Assembly (NCBI GenBank): GCA_002779605.1
Contig: PEWE01000012.1
Coordinates: 62,001-126,000, forward strand
Direction: 5' to 3'
Length of the DNA stretch: 64,000 bases
Source: Zetaproteobacteria bacterium CG06_land_8_20_14_3_00_59_53
GTDB taxonomy: Bacteria > Pseudomonadota > Zetaproteobacteria > Mariprofundales > Mariprofundaceae
Part shown: positions 49,252 to 58,308 of the stretch, one piece after another
How positions within the stretch are numbered: the stretch's first letter is position 1
Layout: the number at the start of each line of letters is the position of its first letter
The notes under the pieces: model-generated
Seen by the model: the letters and a program-made list of their open reading frames with translations, nothing else
Told to the model about the DNA's origin: nothing
Databases searched by the model: none
Position numbers and translations under genes: made by a program

Positions 49252-50396
49252 GTTCTGAACAGGGCCCCGAGCTCTCCCAGCAGCAACACTGCGGCACGCC
49301 ATATCTGGCGCAGACGCTTGCCGAAGAAGCCGCCCTGAGCTGAAGGGTCGGCATCCACCTGAAGACGGATCTCACGACCGGGCCAGATGGTCTGCTTCCA
49401 GAAGATCATCCTGTGCCAGAGATCCGGCTGCATGCGGGCGAACACCCGCTCGGCCAGAAACGGCACCTGTTCGTGCTGCATGAAGCGCCTGAACATGACC
49501 CGCTCACGCCAGTCCATGCGCTGGCGCAGCGCATCGAGCACCCGCTCAGGTACGGGGGCGGAGAGATGCTGCCAGGCATAACTCAACGCATAAAAGCAGG
49601 GACGTTGCAGCGCGTATCTTGCAATCCCGGCCTGCACCTCATCCCAGCCCTGCTCCGCATCGATCCGGCGTGCCAGCAACGCGATATCCAGCAGCCAGAT
49701 CAGTCGCTCGAAGGAATGCTTCATCGCATGGAAACACAGATAGGGTAAGCACACACCCGCATCCGGCAGGATGGCCGGCTCACCGAGCAGCGTCCCCGGC
49801 TGCGAACATCTGAAAAAGTCATCGCCGCGTAACGGGGTGAGCAGGGCCCAGGAGGGAATGCGCTCGATACCCAGCGGCTCGGTATGTACATCCAGCAATA
49901 CCTCGCCGCGCGCGAACAGCATCGGATGGCCCGGCAGACAGAAGAAGCCGGCCTGTTTCAGCAACTCCCAGCACCGCTGCATATCCTGTACGGCGATCAA
50001 CAGGTCGATATCGGTCTGCGGCCTGAGTGTCGGTGGGCTGTAAAGTACATCGGCCACGGTCTGGCCGCGCAGCATCACCACACCGATGCCGGCTGCGGCA
50101 AACAGCTGCAGCAGTTCTTTTGCCGCAGCGCGCAACATCAGGGTATGCGTCATCTGCCAGCGCAGCGGCTGCTCGATACTTGCTGCCCTGATATCCGCAT
50201 CCACATCGCCGCCCTGCTGCCTTAGCGCATGCCACAGGCTGGCCCCGACCCCGTCCCGCCATGCAACATCCCACAGGCCGGCATCCGTCTGCAGGGCCGC
50301 CAGCAGTCCGTCGGTAATCTCCCCGCCGGCCAGCAGATGGATGTATTGAGAACGTGGCGGATAGCCGTTAGCGTTTGTGCCTGTGTGATTCCGCAT
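49248..50396 (-). CDS. Nucleotidyltransferase-like protein (PF14907-type)
   Basis: This 382-residue protein resembles the uncharacterised nucleotidyltransferase family found near HprK-related kinases and PqqD-like proteins, and in some lasso-peptide clusters. A catalytic DxD motif lies in PQTDIDLLIA after a GVVMLRGQTVADVLY segment, as in the pol-beta superfamily; a third acidic strand is in LLDVHTE. It starts 50 bases from the divergent Tat-signal protein gene, which lets both share a regulatory region. It could modify the peptide product or a carrier with a nucleotide (inference). Confidence 0.75.
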   Translation of the reverse strand: MRNHTGTNANGYPPRSQYIHLLAGGEITDGLLAALQTDAGLWDVAWRDGVGASLWHALRQQGGDVDADIRAASIEQPLRWQMTHTLMLRAAAKELLQLFAAAGIGVVMLRGQTVADVLYSPPTLRPQTDIDLLIAVQDMQRCWELLKQAGFFCLPGHPMLFARGEVLLDVHTEPLGIERIPSWALLTPLRGDDFFRCSQPGTLLGEPAILPDAGVCLPYLCFHAMKHSFERLIWLLDIALLARRIDAEQGWDEVQAGIARYALQRPCFYALSYAWQHLSAPVPERVLDALRQRMDWRERVMFRRFMQHEQVPFLAERVFARMQPDLWHRMIFWKQTIWPGREIRLQVDADPSAQGGFFGKRLRQIWRAAVLLLGELGALFRT

Positions 50397-50446
50397 TGCG
50401 GTTGATTATGAAGTGAACAGATGGATGAATCCATCGAGGATTGAAC

Positions 50447-50815
50447 ATGGCCAAGCAGAACGACAACCAGAACCATCAGAAAACATCCGCAAGCGACGAA
50501 CAGGCCCTGCTGGCCCGCCGCCGCCTGCTCAAGATAGGCGCCTATGTGCCGCCAGCCATCGTCGGCATGGCCGTCATCGGCAGCGCATCCAAAGCGTTTG
50601 CTGGCAACAGCAATGCCGGCGGCAATGGTAACGGCCACGCCTACGGCCATAGCATCGGCTCCTGCATGCCATCGGCCTGCCAGCCATGCCTCGACTATGA
50701 CGATGAGGAAGGCAAGGATAAGAATTCGCATAACGCCTACACTCACCAGTCCCACAAGATGCAATGCGATGTCGAGAAGGCCAAGAAGGATTACAACGAC
50801 AAGCACAAGAAGTAA
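50447..50815 (+). CDS. Tat-signal small protein, candidate precursor of the radical SAM cluster
   Basis: ATG 50447 is preceded by GAGGA with six-base spacing; TTG 50441 is possible. The 122 residues hold a Tat-type signal: Arg24-Lys29 (RRRLLK), then a hydrophobic stretch including YVPP at 33-36 and a likely cleavage site after AFA (Ala52). The predicted mature part begins GNSNAGGNGNGHAYGH, has Cys73, Cys78, Cys81 and Cys107, and ends very rich in Lys, Asp and His. Next comes a radical SAM enzyme, a PqqD-like protein and an HprK-like kinase. Y-x-x-P leader motifs are bound by PqqD-like domains in lasso systems, so this protein is the best candidate substrate. It has no recognised homology to me. 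Confidence 0.7.
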   Translation: MAKQNDNQNHQKTSASDEQALLARRRLLKIGAYVPPAIVGMAVIGSASKAFAGNSNAGGNGNGHAYGHSIGSCMPSACQPCLDYDDEEGKDKNSHNAYTHQSHKMQCDVEKAKKDYNDKHKK

Positions 50816-50876
50816 TGGTGACAATGAAGGCGTATCCTGAAGCAGGCACGCCGTTCATTGCCTGCATCGTCAAACA

Positions 50877-52160
50877 TTGTCCTCCCCAACATCACCCTTA
50901 AGCCGATTCGCAAACGAGCCGGGCATCCTGCATCTGCCGGATGGCGGACTTGTGCTCTGCGAGCAACAGGGCGATGACATCCGGCTGCGCGACCTGCACA
51001 GCGGCGACAACATCTTGTTCAGCGGGGTTTTTGCGCAGCGTCTGGCAGAACATTTGAACGACCCGGCGGACATTCCCTTCCCGTCCCTCGGGCCCGTGGC
51101 CGAACGTCACCCGTGGCTTGCACAGCTACACAGGGCCGTGACCCCTTCAGCATCCAACATCCTGCTGGGCAGCGGGTTGGGCATGCTGTTCATCGAACTG
51201 ACCGATCAGTGCAACGAGAGCTGTATCCATTGCTATGCCGAATCCTCGCCGCAGCGCTCGGCCCGCCTGAGCCGCGAGGAGATCCTGCGCGTGCTGCAAC
51301 AGGCACACGGACTGGGCAATCCGGCCGTGCAATTCACCGGTGGTGATCCGTTGATCCATCCGGATCTGCTGTTCGCCGTGCAGTCGGCTCGAGAACTCGG
51401 CTACAGTTCCGTGGAGATCTACACCAACGGCTTGGCATTGAACCAACCCCTGCTCGACCGGTTGCTGCCGTATAGCCCGGATTTCTCGTTTTCCGTCTAT
51501 GCACACGATGCGGCGGTGCATGATGCCATCACGCAGACACCGGGCTCGCTCAGCCGCACGATCAAGGCCATGCGCCGCGTGCAACAGGCAGGGCTGGCGT
51601 TGCGCGTCGGTATCATCCTGATGCAGGAGAATCGCGGCATGGAGGATGCCACCTTTGCATTCCTGCAGGACGAGCTCGGACTGCATGCCTCGCAGATGGG
51701 GCTTGATATGGTGCGCTCCACCGGTCGCGGCGAATTCATGCCCGACTACCAGCCGGACACCTCCCGGCTGCAACAATACCGCCACAGGGCCGGTTCAGAC
51801 TCAGTGGATAGCGGCTCTGAACGGGGTGCCCAGACAGACATGCCACCATCTGCGCGAAGCCTGCCAACCCGGCGCGGCAAGCTGTGCATCGCAGCAAACG
51901 GCGATGTATTCCCCTGCATCTTTTCCCGGCGCGCACGACTGGGCAATATCCGCGAGCAGTCGCTGGACGATGTACTCGCATCGCTCGACCGGCGCCCGCT
52001 GCCCGGAGCCTTGGAGCAGCGCTGGCAGCAGTGCCGCGAATCCTTGAGTTGCAGCGATTGTCAGGCCATCGCCTACCTGCTCGGCAACGACCGCGAAACA
52101 GGTCAGATTGTCATCCCCATCATGCAGGGAGAAAGCCATGCCGCTACCCGAACATCCTGA
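50877..52160 (+). CDS. Radical SAM/SPASM enzyme
   Basis: This 427-residue protein opens one 4Fe-4S cluster with Cys112-x3-Cys116-x2-Cys119 (CNESCIHC) and has the SAM-binding GGDP at 155-158. The C-terminal SPASM region supplies further cysteines (337, 347, 386, 392, 395) for auxiliary clusters. SPASM enzymes typically make C-C or C-S links or other changes in peptides. The frame opens at TTG 50877 without a clear ribosome-binding site, so the exact start is uncertain. The N-terminal about 100 residues are not part of the standard fold. It overlaps the pqqD-like gene by 23 bases, which supports one function. Confidence 0.85.
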   Translation: MSSPTSPLSRFANEPGILHLPDGGLVLCEQQGDDIRLRDLHSGDNILFSGVFAQRLAEHLNDPADIPFPSLGPVAERHPWLAQLHRAVTPSASNILLGSGLGMLFIELTDQCNESCIHCYAESSPQRSARLSREEILRVLQQAHGLGNPAVQFTGGDPLIHPDLLFAVQSARELGYSSVEIYTNGLALNQPLLDRLLPYSPDFSFSVYAHDAAVHDAITQTPGSLSRTIKAMRRVQQAGLALRVGIILMQENRGMEDATFAFLQDELGLHASQMGLDMVRSTGRGEFMPDYQPDTSRLQQYRHRAGSDSVDSGSERGAQTDMPPSARSLPTRRGKLCIAANGDVFPCIFSRRARLGNIREQSLDDVLASLDRRPLPGALEQRWQQCRESLSCSDCQAIAYLLGNDRETGQIVIPIMQGESHAATRTS

Positions 52161-52425
52161 AAAGATCGCCAACCTGAGCAGCGAAGAACTGGAAGGACTG
52201 GATGAAGTCATCTATGTCCGTCCGGATACCGGTGCCAGCTTCTCGCTGAACCTGACCGCAGCGGCGGTACTCGATCTGTGCGACGGGAAGCGCAGCCGGA
52301 CCGATATCGCCGGTATCATTGCCGGAGGTACCGGCGGGGGAACAGACATGACCCGCGTTTGTGATGATGTGGATACCATTCTGAAACAGTTCGTCGATTG
52401 CGGCCTGATCCGCGCCGCTGACTGA
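52138..52425 (+). CDS. PqqD-like peptide chaperone (RRE)
   Basis: This 95-residue PqqD-family protein is expected to be a winged-helix RiPP recognition element that binds a leader peptide and hands it to the radical SAM enzyme. It contains LDEVIYVRPDTGASFSLN, then AAAVLDLCDGKRSRTDI, typical of PqqD-like proteins in HPr-related cassettes. The start ATG 52138 lies within the end of the radical SAM gene and follows a GGGAGA ribosome-binding stretch. It is followed after 25 bases by the HprK-like gene. Confidence 0.82.
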   Translation: MPLPEHPEKIANLSSEELEGLDEVIYVRPDTGASFSLNLTAAAVLDLCDGKRSRTDIAGIIAGGTGGGTDMTRVCDDVDTILKQFVDCGLIRAAD

Positions 52426-52450
52426 ACAGCTGCCCGCAAGCAAGCCATCC

Positions 52451-53305
52451 ATGCCCGTCACGGACCTGCTGATCGCCGGCCTGAGCATCCGCATCAGTTG
52501 CTCCGCTCAGGCATGCAGCGAGGGTATCGCCGCACTCACCGCGCTGTTCGAGCGAGCTGCATTCAATGGCGAAGCGGATCTGCGCTACAGCATCGTGCAG
52601 GATAATAATAGTGCGCACCTGTTCTGCAACGGCCAGCATATCTGGGGCAGTGAAGAAGCCGGCGAGGTGGTGGCCGCCTTCGAGTGGGCCCTATACAGTC
52701 GGACGATTGATGCCCTGTTCCCGCTTTATCTCTCCATGCACGCAGCCACGGTCGGGCATCAGGGAACAACCATCACCATCGCCGGACATTCCGGTGCCGG
52801 AAAATCCAGCCTGTGTACCGCGGCCCTGCTGGCTGGAGCCGATTATTTCACAGACGAATACAGCCTGCTCGACAAACAGGGCCGCATCACGCCCTATCCA
52901 CGGGCGTTGCAATGGGGCGGTGAATCCCACCCCGCCTTTCCGCTGCCATGCATGCGCGATTCCGGCCTGTTCGGGGAGGGGCGTTATGACTTCACCGGAC
53001 GCGACGGCCAGCACATCGTCTCCCTGCTCTGGCACCCTGTGCGCCTGGCGCGCGAACCCGCGGCTTTGAAACTGCTGCTGCTGCCACGCTTCGATGCGGG
53101 GGCTTCCGGAGTGGATATGCAGCCGGTGGCGCGCAGTCAGGCACTGATGGAGCTGGCAGAGGAGATGCATCACAAGCTGCCGGTGCTCGAACGATTGCGC
53201 GAGCTGCACCGTCGCATACCGCCCGACACGACTATCTACCGCATCGTGTTTTCCGATGTGCATCGGGCATGGGAACGGGTCGAAAAACTACTCCCGGACT
53301 GCTGA
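52451..53305 (+). CDS. HPr kinase-related ATPase (HprK-related kinase A type)
   Basis: This 284-residue protein carries the HprK-type P-loop GHSGAGKSS (112-120) followed by LCTAALLAGADYFTDEYSLL, where Asp/Glu form the second metal-binding motif. True HPr kinases have an N-terminal DRTGG domain and the catalytic HxxHG; here the N-terminal part is different and there is no HPr gene nearby. Related kinases tailor RiPP precursors in some lasso clusters by phosphorylating a serine, and others form part of the HPr-rel-A cassette with PqqD. The substrate here could be the 50447-50815 protein (inference). Confidence 0.78.
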   Translation: MPVTDLLIAGLSIRISCSAQACSEGIAALTALFERAAFNGEADLRYSIVQDNNSAHLFCNGQHIWGSEEAGEVVAAFEWALYSRTIDALFPLYLSMHAATVGHQGTTITIAGHSGAGKSSLCTAALLAGADYFTDEYSLLDKQGRITPYPRALQWGGESHPAFPLPCMRDSGLFGEGRYDFTGRDGQHIVSLLWHPVRLAREPAALKLLLLPRFDAGASGVDMQPVARSQALMELAEEMHHKLPVLERLRELHRRIPPDTTIYRIVFSDVHRAWERVEKLLPDC

Positions 53306-53309
53306 TATC

Positions 53310-54452
53310 CTACACCCGGCGCGGCAATTGCAGGCTGGCCCCGATACCGAGCAGCGCTATCAGCGCACACACAAAAAAGGCCGCGGAAAAATCAGCGGCA
53401 CCGCCGGCCTGCGTGGCGATCCAGCCGCAGCCCATGATGCCCACGGCATTGCCCATGCCGAAACCGGTGGCTGAATACCATCCCTGAGCGCTGTCGCGAC
53501 GATGTCTCGGTGCCAACCGCTGCACCCAGGTCACGGCATTGATATGGAAGGCCGCGAAGCTCGCCGCATGCAATAGCTGAAGTAGCAGCAACCAGACAAG
53601 CGCAGTCGAAAGCCCCATGCCCAGCCAGCGCAAAGCAGCCAGCAACAGGCAGGCGGACAGCAGCATGGCAGGCGCTGCCGCGGCCATCGGGCGCGAGTAG
53701 CGCCACATCAGCACGATCTCGGCCAGCACACCCAGCACCCAGAACGCACCGATCTGCCAGCCGTTATAGCCGGCCTGCAACAGATACAGGCTGAAGAAAC
53801 CGTAGTAGGCGCCGTGCGAGGTCTGCATGATGAAGCTGGCCAGCAGCAACCAGAGCAGATCGCGCGGCATGCCGTCCTTATGTCCAGCGGATACCCCCGC
53901 CTCCATCTGGCGCTCCGGAAAACCCCTGGCCGAGAAGGCGGTCAGCAGCATCAGTCCCGCCATCCAGTAGGGGAAATCCACTGCCTGACTTTCAGCCAGC
54001 CATAGCCCACCCAGCAAGGAAGCCGCGACAAACCCGATGGAGCCCCAGACGCGGAGGCGTCCGTAGTCGATCAGCGAGGCCTCCGATGCTGCGACCGACA
54101 GACCATCGGTGATCGGCAGAACTGCAGCCCACAGACAACCGAACGCCAGCACCAGCACAGCCAGCACCCAGCCGGGCGAAGCCAGCGGGAAGCATAGAAC
54201 CAGCAAACCGGCAGCCAGTGAGGCATACAAAATAAAGCGCGCCGGGCGCGGATGGGAATCAAGCGCGTAACCCACCATCGGCGGAGCCAGCACACGGGCC
54301 AGCGACAACAGTCCGCCGAATATGCCGATGGTCGCCACATCCATACCGCGTCCGGCGAGATACACCGGAAAAAATGGCAGCAGAACGCCAAGTGCCGCAA
54401 AGTAGGCGGCGTAGAACAGACGGATATGCTGCAGGGAATGATGCGAAACCAT
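53310..54452 (-). CDS. MFS transporter (HcaT/phenylpropionate-like family)
   Basis: This 380-residue membrane protein has about twelve helices and the N-terminal pattern FYAAYFAALGVLLPFFPVYLA of the HcaT-like MFS_1_like subgroup, with the loop-2 region GYALDSHPRPARF. Substrate unknown. It converges on the HprK-like gene with a 4-base gap, so it could export the product of the cluster, but opposite orientation makes it more likely to be separate. Confidence 0.85.
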   Translation of the reverse strand: MVSHHSLQHIRLFYAAYFAALGVLLPFFPVYLAGRGMDVATIGIFGGLLSLARVLAPPMVGYALDSHPRPARFILYASLAAGLLVLCFPLASPGWVLAVLVLAFGCLWAAVLPITDGLSVAASEASLIDYGRLRVWGSIGFVAASLLGGLWLAESQAVDFPYWMAGLMLLTAFSARGFPERQMEAGVSAGHKDGMPRDLLWLLLASFIMQTSHGAYYGFFSLYLLQAGYNGWQIGAFWVLGVLAEIVLMWRYSRPMAAAAPAMLLSACLLLAALRWLGMGLSTALVWLLLLQLLHAASFAAFHINAVTWVQRLAPRHRRDSAQGWYSATGFGMGNAVGIMGCGWIATQAGGAADFSAAFFVCALIALLGIGASLQLPRRV

Positions 54453-54514
54453 GCCGCCATGCTATCGGGAAAAACATCCTTGCGCCGCATTGCGGATTCT
54501 CCCACAGTTGCGCC

Positions 54515-55570
54515 ATGTTTGCATTCAACGACCGTCTTTCCGCCCGCCTTCTGAGATTTTTTGCCATGCCCCTGCTGCTCTCGCTCGGCAGCTGCGACAT
54601 GAACCCGACCGGACTGGAAATGTCCGCCGGATGGGAGAAGCGCTCTGTCGCCGTCTGGCGCAACACCCGGCCGGATATGCTGGCGCTCTCGCCGAACGGC
54701 AAATGGCTGTACATCAGCTGTGAAACTACCGCCGCAACCAATGCCCCGAGTCTGGTGGCCATCAATATGGAAACCGGGCGGCAGCATTTTCTGTTGTTCG
54801 GACTGATGCGCGCCGATGCTCTGAAATTCGCCCCCGACGGCAGCCTGTGGATCGGCGAGGAGTTCCCCGAAGGTCTGATCTGGCGCATCTCCGATGTGGA
54901 CAAACTGCCCGCCGAGCAGAGCGTGGACAGACTTAACCTGCTAGCCAGCAATGATTCCCTGCAGCCATACAGACCGGCCGGTCGTTTTGCTCATGAAGGC
55001 CTGAGCTTTTCGCTTGACGGGAAGTTCGCCTACCTCGCGGACGAACAGGAAGAGGGCGGCATCTACCGCCTGCGTCTTACCGACCGCAGCCTGAGCGTGC
55101 TGGATCGCGACATGCGCTGGCAGGCCGTGACTGAACCGCTGGAAGCGCGCGCTGCAGCAACACGGGCGCAGGCGGCAACCTTCAACCGGCTGGAGGATAT
55201 GGAAACCCTGCCGGACGGACGAATCCTGCTGGCCGAGACCGATACCGGAAAAATTCTGGCGCTCACCGAACATGGTGACACCGCCAGCATCGAAACACTG
55301 CTGCATGACGAACGCATCGTGCATCCCGACAATCTGGCCTGGGATGCAAAACGTCGGCTACTATGGATCACAGATGATGATAAACCCTCCGCCCTGTGGG
55401 CATGGGACGGCAGGCAGGCAAGCCGCATCGCCCTGCACAAGAAAGCCGAGATCACCGGCGTACTACCGGTGGGCGACGATATCTACATCAATCTTCAGGG
55501 GGTGAAGGGCGGACCGGAACTGACGGTACGCATCTTCGAAAAACCCGCGCAGGACCCCGCAAACCCCTGA
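54515..55570 (+). CDS. PhoX/DUF839-like beta-propeller lipoprotein
   Basis: This 351-residue protein has an N-terminal signal with lipobox-like LLLSLGSC and then beta-propeller repeats. The segment FAHEGLSFSLDGKFAYLADE, then GGIYRL, resembles PhoX-type phosphatases and related propellers. I do not see the full Ca/Fe ligand set of PhoX, so enzymatic activity is unproven. The start at ATG 54515 gives a charged n-region. It is divergent from the MFS gene and followed by the HDOD gene. Confidence 0.7.
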   Translation: MFAFNDRLSARLLRFFAMPLLLSLGSCDMNPTGLEMSAGWEKRSVAVWRNTRPDMLALSPNGKWLYISCETTAATNAPSLVAINMETGRQHFLLFGLMRADALKFAPDGSLWIGEEFPEGLIWRISDVDKLPAEQSVDRLNLLASNDSLQPYRPAGRFAHEGLSFSLDGKFAYLADEQEEGGIYRLRLTDRSLSVLDRDMRWQAVTEPLEARAAATRAQAATFNRLEDMETLPDGRILLAETDTGKILALTEHGDTASIETLLHDERIVHPDNLAWDAKRRLLWITDDDKPSALWAWDGRQASRIALHKKAEITGVLPVGDDIYINLQGVKGGPELTVRIFEKPAQDPANP

Positions 55571-55638
55571 GGCTGGCACCATTCCTGCTCTGATCTCTCA
55601 TGTCCGCAGAAATCTTGCCGACAAGAATGGAGATGAAT

Positions 55639-56457
55639 ATGCAACAGACCGACCGGGAATCCAACCTGACCCTGATCCGCATGGTCAACGACCTGCCGTC
55701 ACTGCCCGACCGCTATGCGCGTATCAGAGCGGTGATCGAGGATCCGAGGGCCGGAGCTGTTGAACTGGCACGCATTGTCAGCACCGATCAGTCCACCGCA
55801 GCGATGATCCTCAAGTTCGCCAATTCCCCGTTACACAACCCGATGGACAGAAGTATCGCCTCATTGCCCGTCGCCATCGCCCGCCTCGGCACACGCGAGA
55901 CCGCCCACATCGCCATGACCATGTCGCTGCTCTACGGCTTCGCCATCCCGACCGGCATGGGAACGATCCGCAACTTCTGGGCACATGCCTTCGGGGTTGC
56001 AGTGCTCTGCAAGCATATGGCGGCTTTGCTCGATCTGGATCAGGACGCCATGTTCACGGTGGGCCTGCTGCACGACATCGGCCGGACCATCCTCGGCATC
56101 CGCGTCGATATGGATTATTTCGAGAGCCCGCTCGGGCAGTTGAGCGGACAAAAGCTGGCCGCAGCTGAACGACAGACCTTCGGCCTGGATCATGCCGAAG
56201 CGGGAGAGGAGATCCTCAAGCTCTGGCACTTCCCTGCGTTCATCTGCCAGACAGTCGCCGAGCATCACAGCGACACAGCAGCCAGCACCTATGTACATAT
56301 CCTGCAGCTGGCCGATGCGGAAGCGCACAGCCGTATCAAACATGGCACCGGTATTGAACGTGTCGAAGAGCTGCTACTGCAGGAACCGGACAGGCCCTGC
56401 AAAATACTGGAAGAAGCAGGCCTGCTTGAACCCGCTCAGGAAGTCGCCGAAGGCTGA
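55639..56457 (+). CDS. HDOD-domain signalling protein
   Basis: This protein of about 272 residues carries an HDOD domain (MVNDLPSLPDRYARIRAVIE through LLHDIGRTILGI and AEHHSD). HDOD proteins are non-catalytic HD-GYP relatives acting in signalling. The His-Asp pair LHDIG is present. ATG 55639 follows GGAG with proper spacing; ATG codons at 55600, 55627 and 55633 are also in frame. It converges on ubiD. The role and partner are unknown. Confidence 0.85.
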   Translation: MQQTDRESNLTLIRMVNDLPSLPDRYARIRAVIEDPRAGAVELARIVSTDQSTAAMILKFANSPLHNPMDRSIASLPVAIARLGTRETAHIAMTMSLLYGFAIPTGMGTIRNFWAHAFGVAVLCKHMAALLDLDQDAMFTVGLLHDIGRTILGIRVDMDYFESPLGQLSGQKLAAAERQTFGLDHAEAGEEILKLWHFPAFICQTVAEHHSDTAASTYVHILQLADAEAHSRIKHGTGIERVEELLLQEPDRPCKILEEAGLLEPAQEVAEG

Positions 56458-56470
56458 GACAGCCGCGATA

Positions 56471-57979
56471 TCAACCGGCGGTGCCTGCCCCGCCCTGCAG
56501 CAATCGCCCGTCGGCATCGAACAGGCCGAGTTCACGCAACAGGGCATCGGCCCGCGCCTGCACCTCTGCATCCATGACGATCGGCCGCCCCCATTCGCGG
56601 GTGGTCTCGCCTTCCCACTTATGGGTGGCATCGATACCCACCTTGGAACCCAGCCCTGACACGGGCGAGGCGAAGTCCAGATAATCGATCGGCGTATTCT
56701 CGGCAAAGGTGAAATCGCGTGCCGCATCCGAACGCGTGGAGATCGCCCATATGACCTCCGGCCAGGAGCGGCAGTCGATATCGTCATCCACCACGATGAT
56801 AAACTTGGTGTACATGAACTGGCGCAGATACGACCAGATGCCGAACATCACCCGCTTGGCATGGCCCGCATAGCCCTTCTTCATCGACACCACAGCCACG
56901 CGGTAGGAACAGCCCTCCATCGGCAGATAGAAATCCACGATCTCCGGGAACTGCTTGCGCAGGATCGGTACGAACACCTCATTGAACGCCAGACCCAGGA
57001 CGGCCGGCTCATCCGGCGGCTTGCCGGTATAGGTGGAATGATAAATGGCATCCTTGCGCATACTCATGCGCTCGACAGTAAACACAGGAAAAGTATCCAC
57101 CTCGTTGTAATAGCCGGTGTGATCGCCGTATGGACCTTCTTCGGCGTATTCATCCAGTGATACATGTCCTTCGAGCACGATCTCGGCACTGGCCGGCACA
57201 TGCAGCGGCACGCTCATGCCCTCGCACAGTACGGTCTTGCTGCCGCGCAGCAGGCCTGCGAACTGATATTCGGACAGGGTGTCGGGGACAGGTGTGACCG
57301 CCGCGAGAATGGTGGCAGGGTCCGCACCGATCACCACGATGCACGGAAAAGAGCCTGCTCCGGCAGCCTTGGCCTCGCGATGATCCTGCGCCCCGCCGCG
57401 ATGCTTCAGCCAGCGCATGATCAGCTTGTTTTTCCCGATCAACTGCTGGCGATAGATGCCGAGATTCTCGCGCGCCTTGTTCGGGCCTCTGGTGACCACC
57501 AGACCCCAGGTGATCAGCGGGGCGGCATCCTCCGGCCAGCAGGTCTGGATAGGCAGCTTCGTCAGATCCACGTCGTCACCGGTAAACGTCACTTCCTGCC
57601 AGGCGGCCTTCTTCACCAGCTTCGGGCTCATATCCAGCACCTTGCGGTACATCGGCAGCTTATCCCATGCGTCGCGCAGTCCCTTGGGCGGCTCCGGCTC
57701 CTTCAGGGCAGCCAGCAGTTCCCCGATCTCGCGCAGACCTGCAACCGAATCAAGCCCCATGCCGAGGGCGATGCGCTCCGGCGTGCCGAACAAATTGGCC
57801 AGCAGCGGCAAATCGCTGCCCTTCACATGCTCGAACAACAACGCCGGTCCGCCGGCTTCAAGCACCCGGCGCGAAATCGCTGTAATCTCAAGCTCCGGTG
57901 ACACCTCATGGGAAATACGCTTCAACCAGCCGCGCTGCTCAAGCTCGTCGAGAAATCCGCGCATATCGGAAAAACTCAA
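56471..57979 (-). CDS. ubiD: 4-hydroxy-3-polyprenylbenzoate decarboxylase UbiD
   Basis: UbiD removes the carboxyl group of the ubiquinone ring precursor with a prenylated FMN cofactor made by UbiX. The roughly 502-residue protein shows the family segments AITPISR-like [48 protein letters not shown] and [20 protein letters not shown] prefer the TTG start at 57979: it overlaps the STAS stop as TTGA, follows AGGGGA, and gives an N-terminus ([13 protein letters not shown]) that matches the family. ATG 57964 is the alternative. ubiX was not found in the window. Confidence 0.95.
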   Translation of the reverse strand: MSFSDMRGFLDELEQRGWLKRISHEVSPELEITAISRRVLEAGGPALLFEHVKGSDLPLLANLFGTPERIALGMGLDSVAGLREIGELLAALKEPEPPKGLRDAWDKLPMYRKVLDMSPKLVKKAAWQEVTFTGDDVDLTKLPIQTCWPEDAAPLITWGLVVTRGPNKARENLGIYRQQLIGKNKLIMRWLKHRGGAQDHREAKAAGAGSFPCIVVIGADPATILAAVTPVPDTLSEYQFAGLLRGSKTVLCEGMSVPLHVPASAEIVLEGHVSLDEYAEEGPYGDHTGYYNEVDTFPVFTVERMSMRKDAIYHSTYTGKPPDEPAVLGLAFNEVFVPILRKQFPEIVDFYLPMEGCSYRVAVVSMKKGYAGHAKRVMFGIWSYLRQFMYTKFIIVVDDDIDCRSWPEVIWAISTRSDAARDFTFAENTPIDYLDFASPVSGLGSKVGIDATHKWEGETTREWGRPIVMDAEVQARADALLRELGLFDADGRLLQGGAGTAG

Positions 57980-58308
57980 GCGGCGTTCCCCTGCTCGATC
58001 TCGAACACGGCATCCAGCTTGGCCAGTTCGAAGATATCGCGCACATTGTCGCTTAAGCCCGAAAGCACGAAACGCCTGCCTTCCGCCGCCCGGCTCCATT
58101 GCAGCCCTTCGACCAGCGTGGCCAGCCCCGCCGAATCGATAAAACCGACGCCGCTCAGATCGATATGGATATTGCTGTTCTTCTTGCTCAACATCGGTTT
58201 GAGCTGGCGACGCAGGCCGACAGCGGTCTGGATATTCACCACCCCGTCGAGCTTCACGCGCACCGCGCCTTCGCCCTGTTCGATCTGACTGACTTCAAGC
58301 TTCATCAT
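57976..58308 (-). CDS. STAS-domain anti-sigma factor antagonist
   Basis: This protein of about 110 residues is a single STAS domain like SpoIIAA/RsbV. The phosphorylatable serine lies in [11 protein letters not shown] after [11 protein letters not shown] 58308 and 58305 follow GGAG. It overlaps the upstream kinase-like gene by about 14 bases and hands over to ubiD by a TTGA overlap. The pair probably form a partner-switch; the sigma factor or other output they control is not in the window. Confidence 0.88.
   Translation of the reverse strand: MMKLEVSQIEQGEGAVRVKLDGVVNIQTAVGLRRQLKPMLSKKNSNIHIDLSGVGFIDSAGLATLVEGLQWSRAAEGRRFVLSGLSDNVRDIFELAKLDAVFEIEQGNAA

Noticed and set aside
49248-53305. Lasso-peptide cluster
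   Set aside because: There is no asparagine-synthetase-like cyclase or B2-type protease, and the small protein is far longer than a lasso precursor. Only the accessory enzymes and the Y-x-x-P motif are shared.
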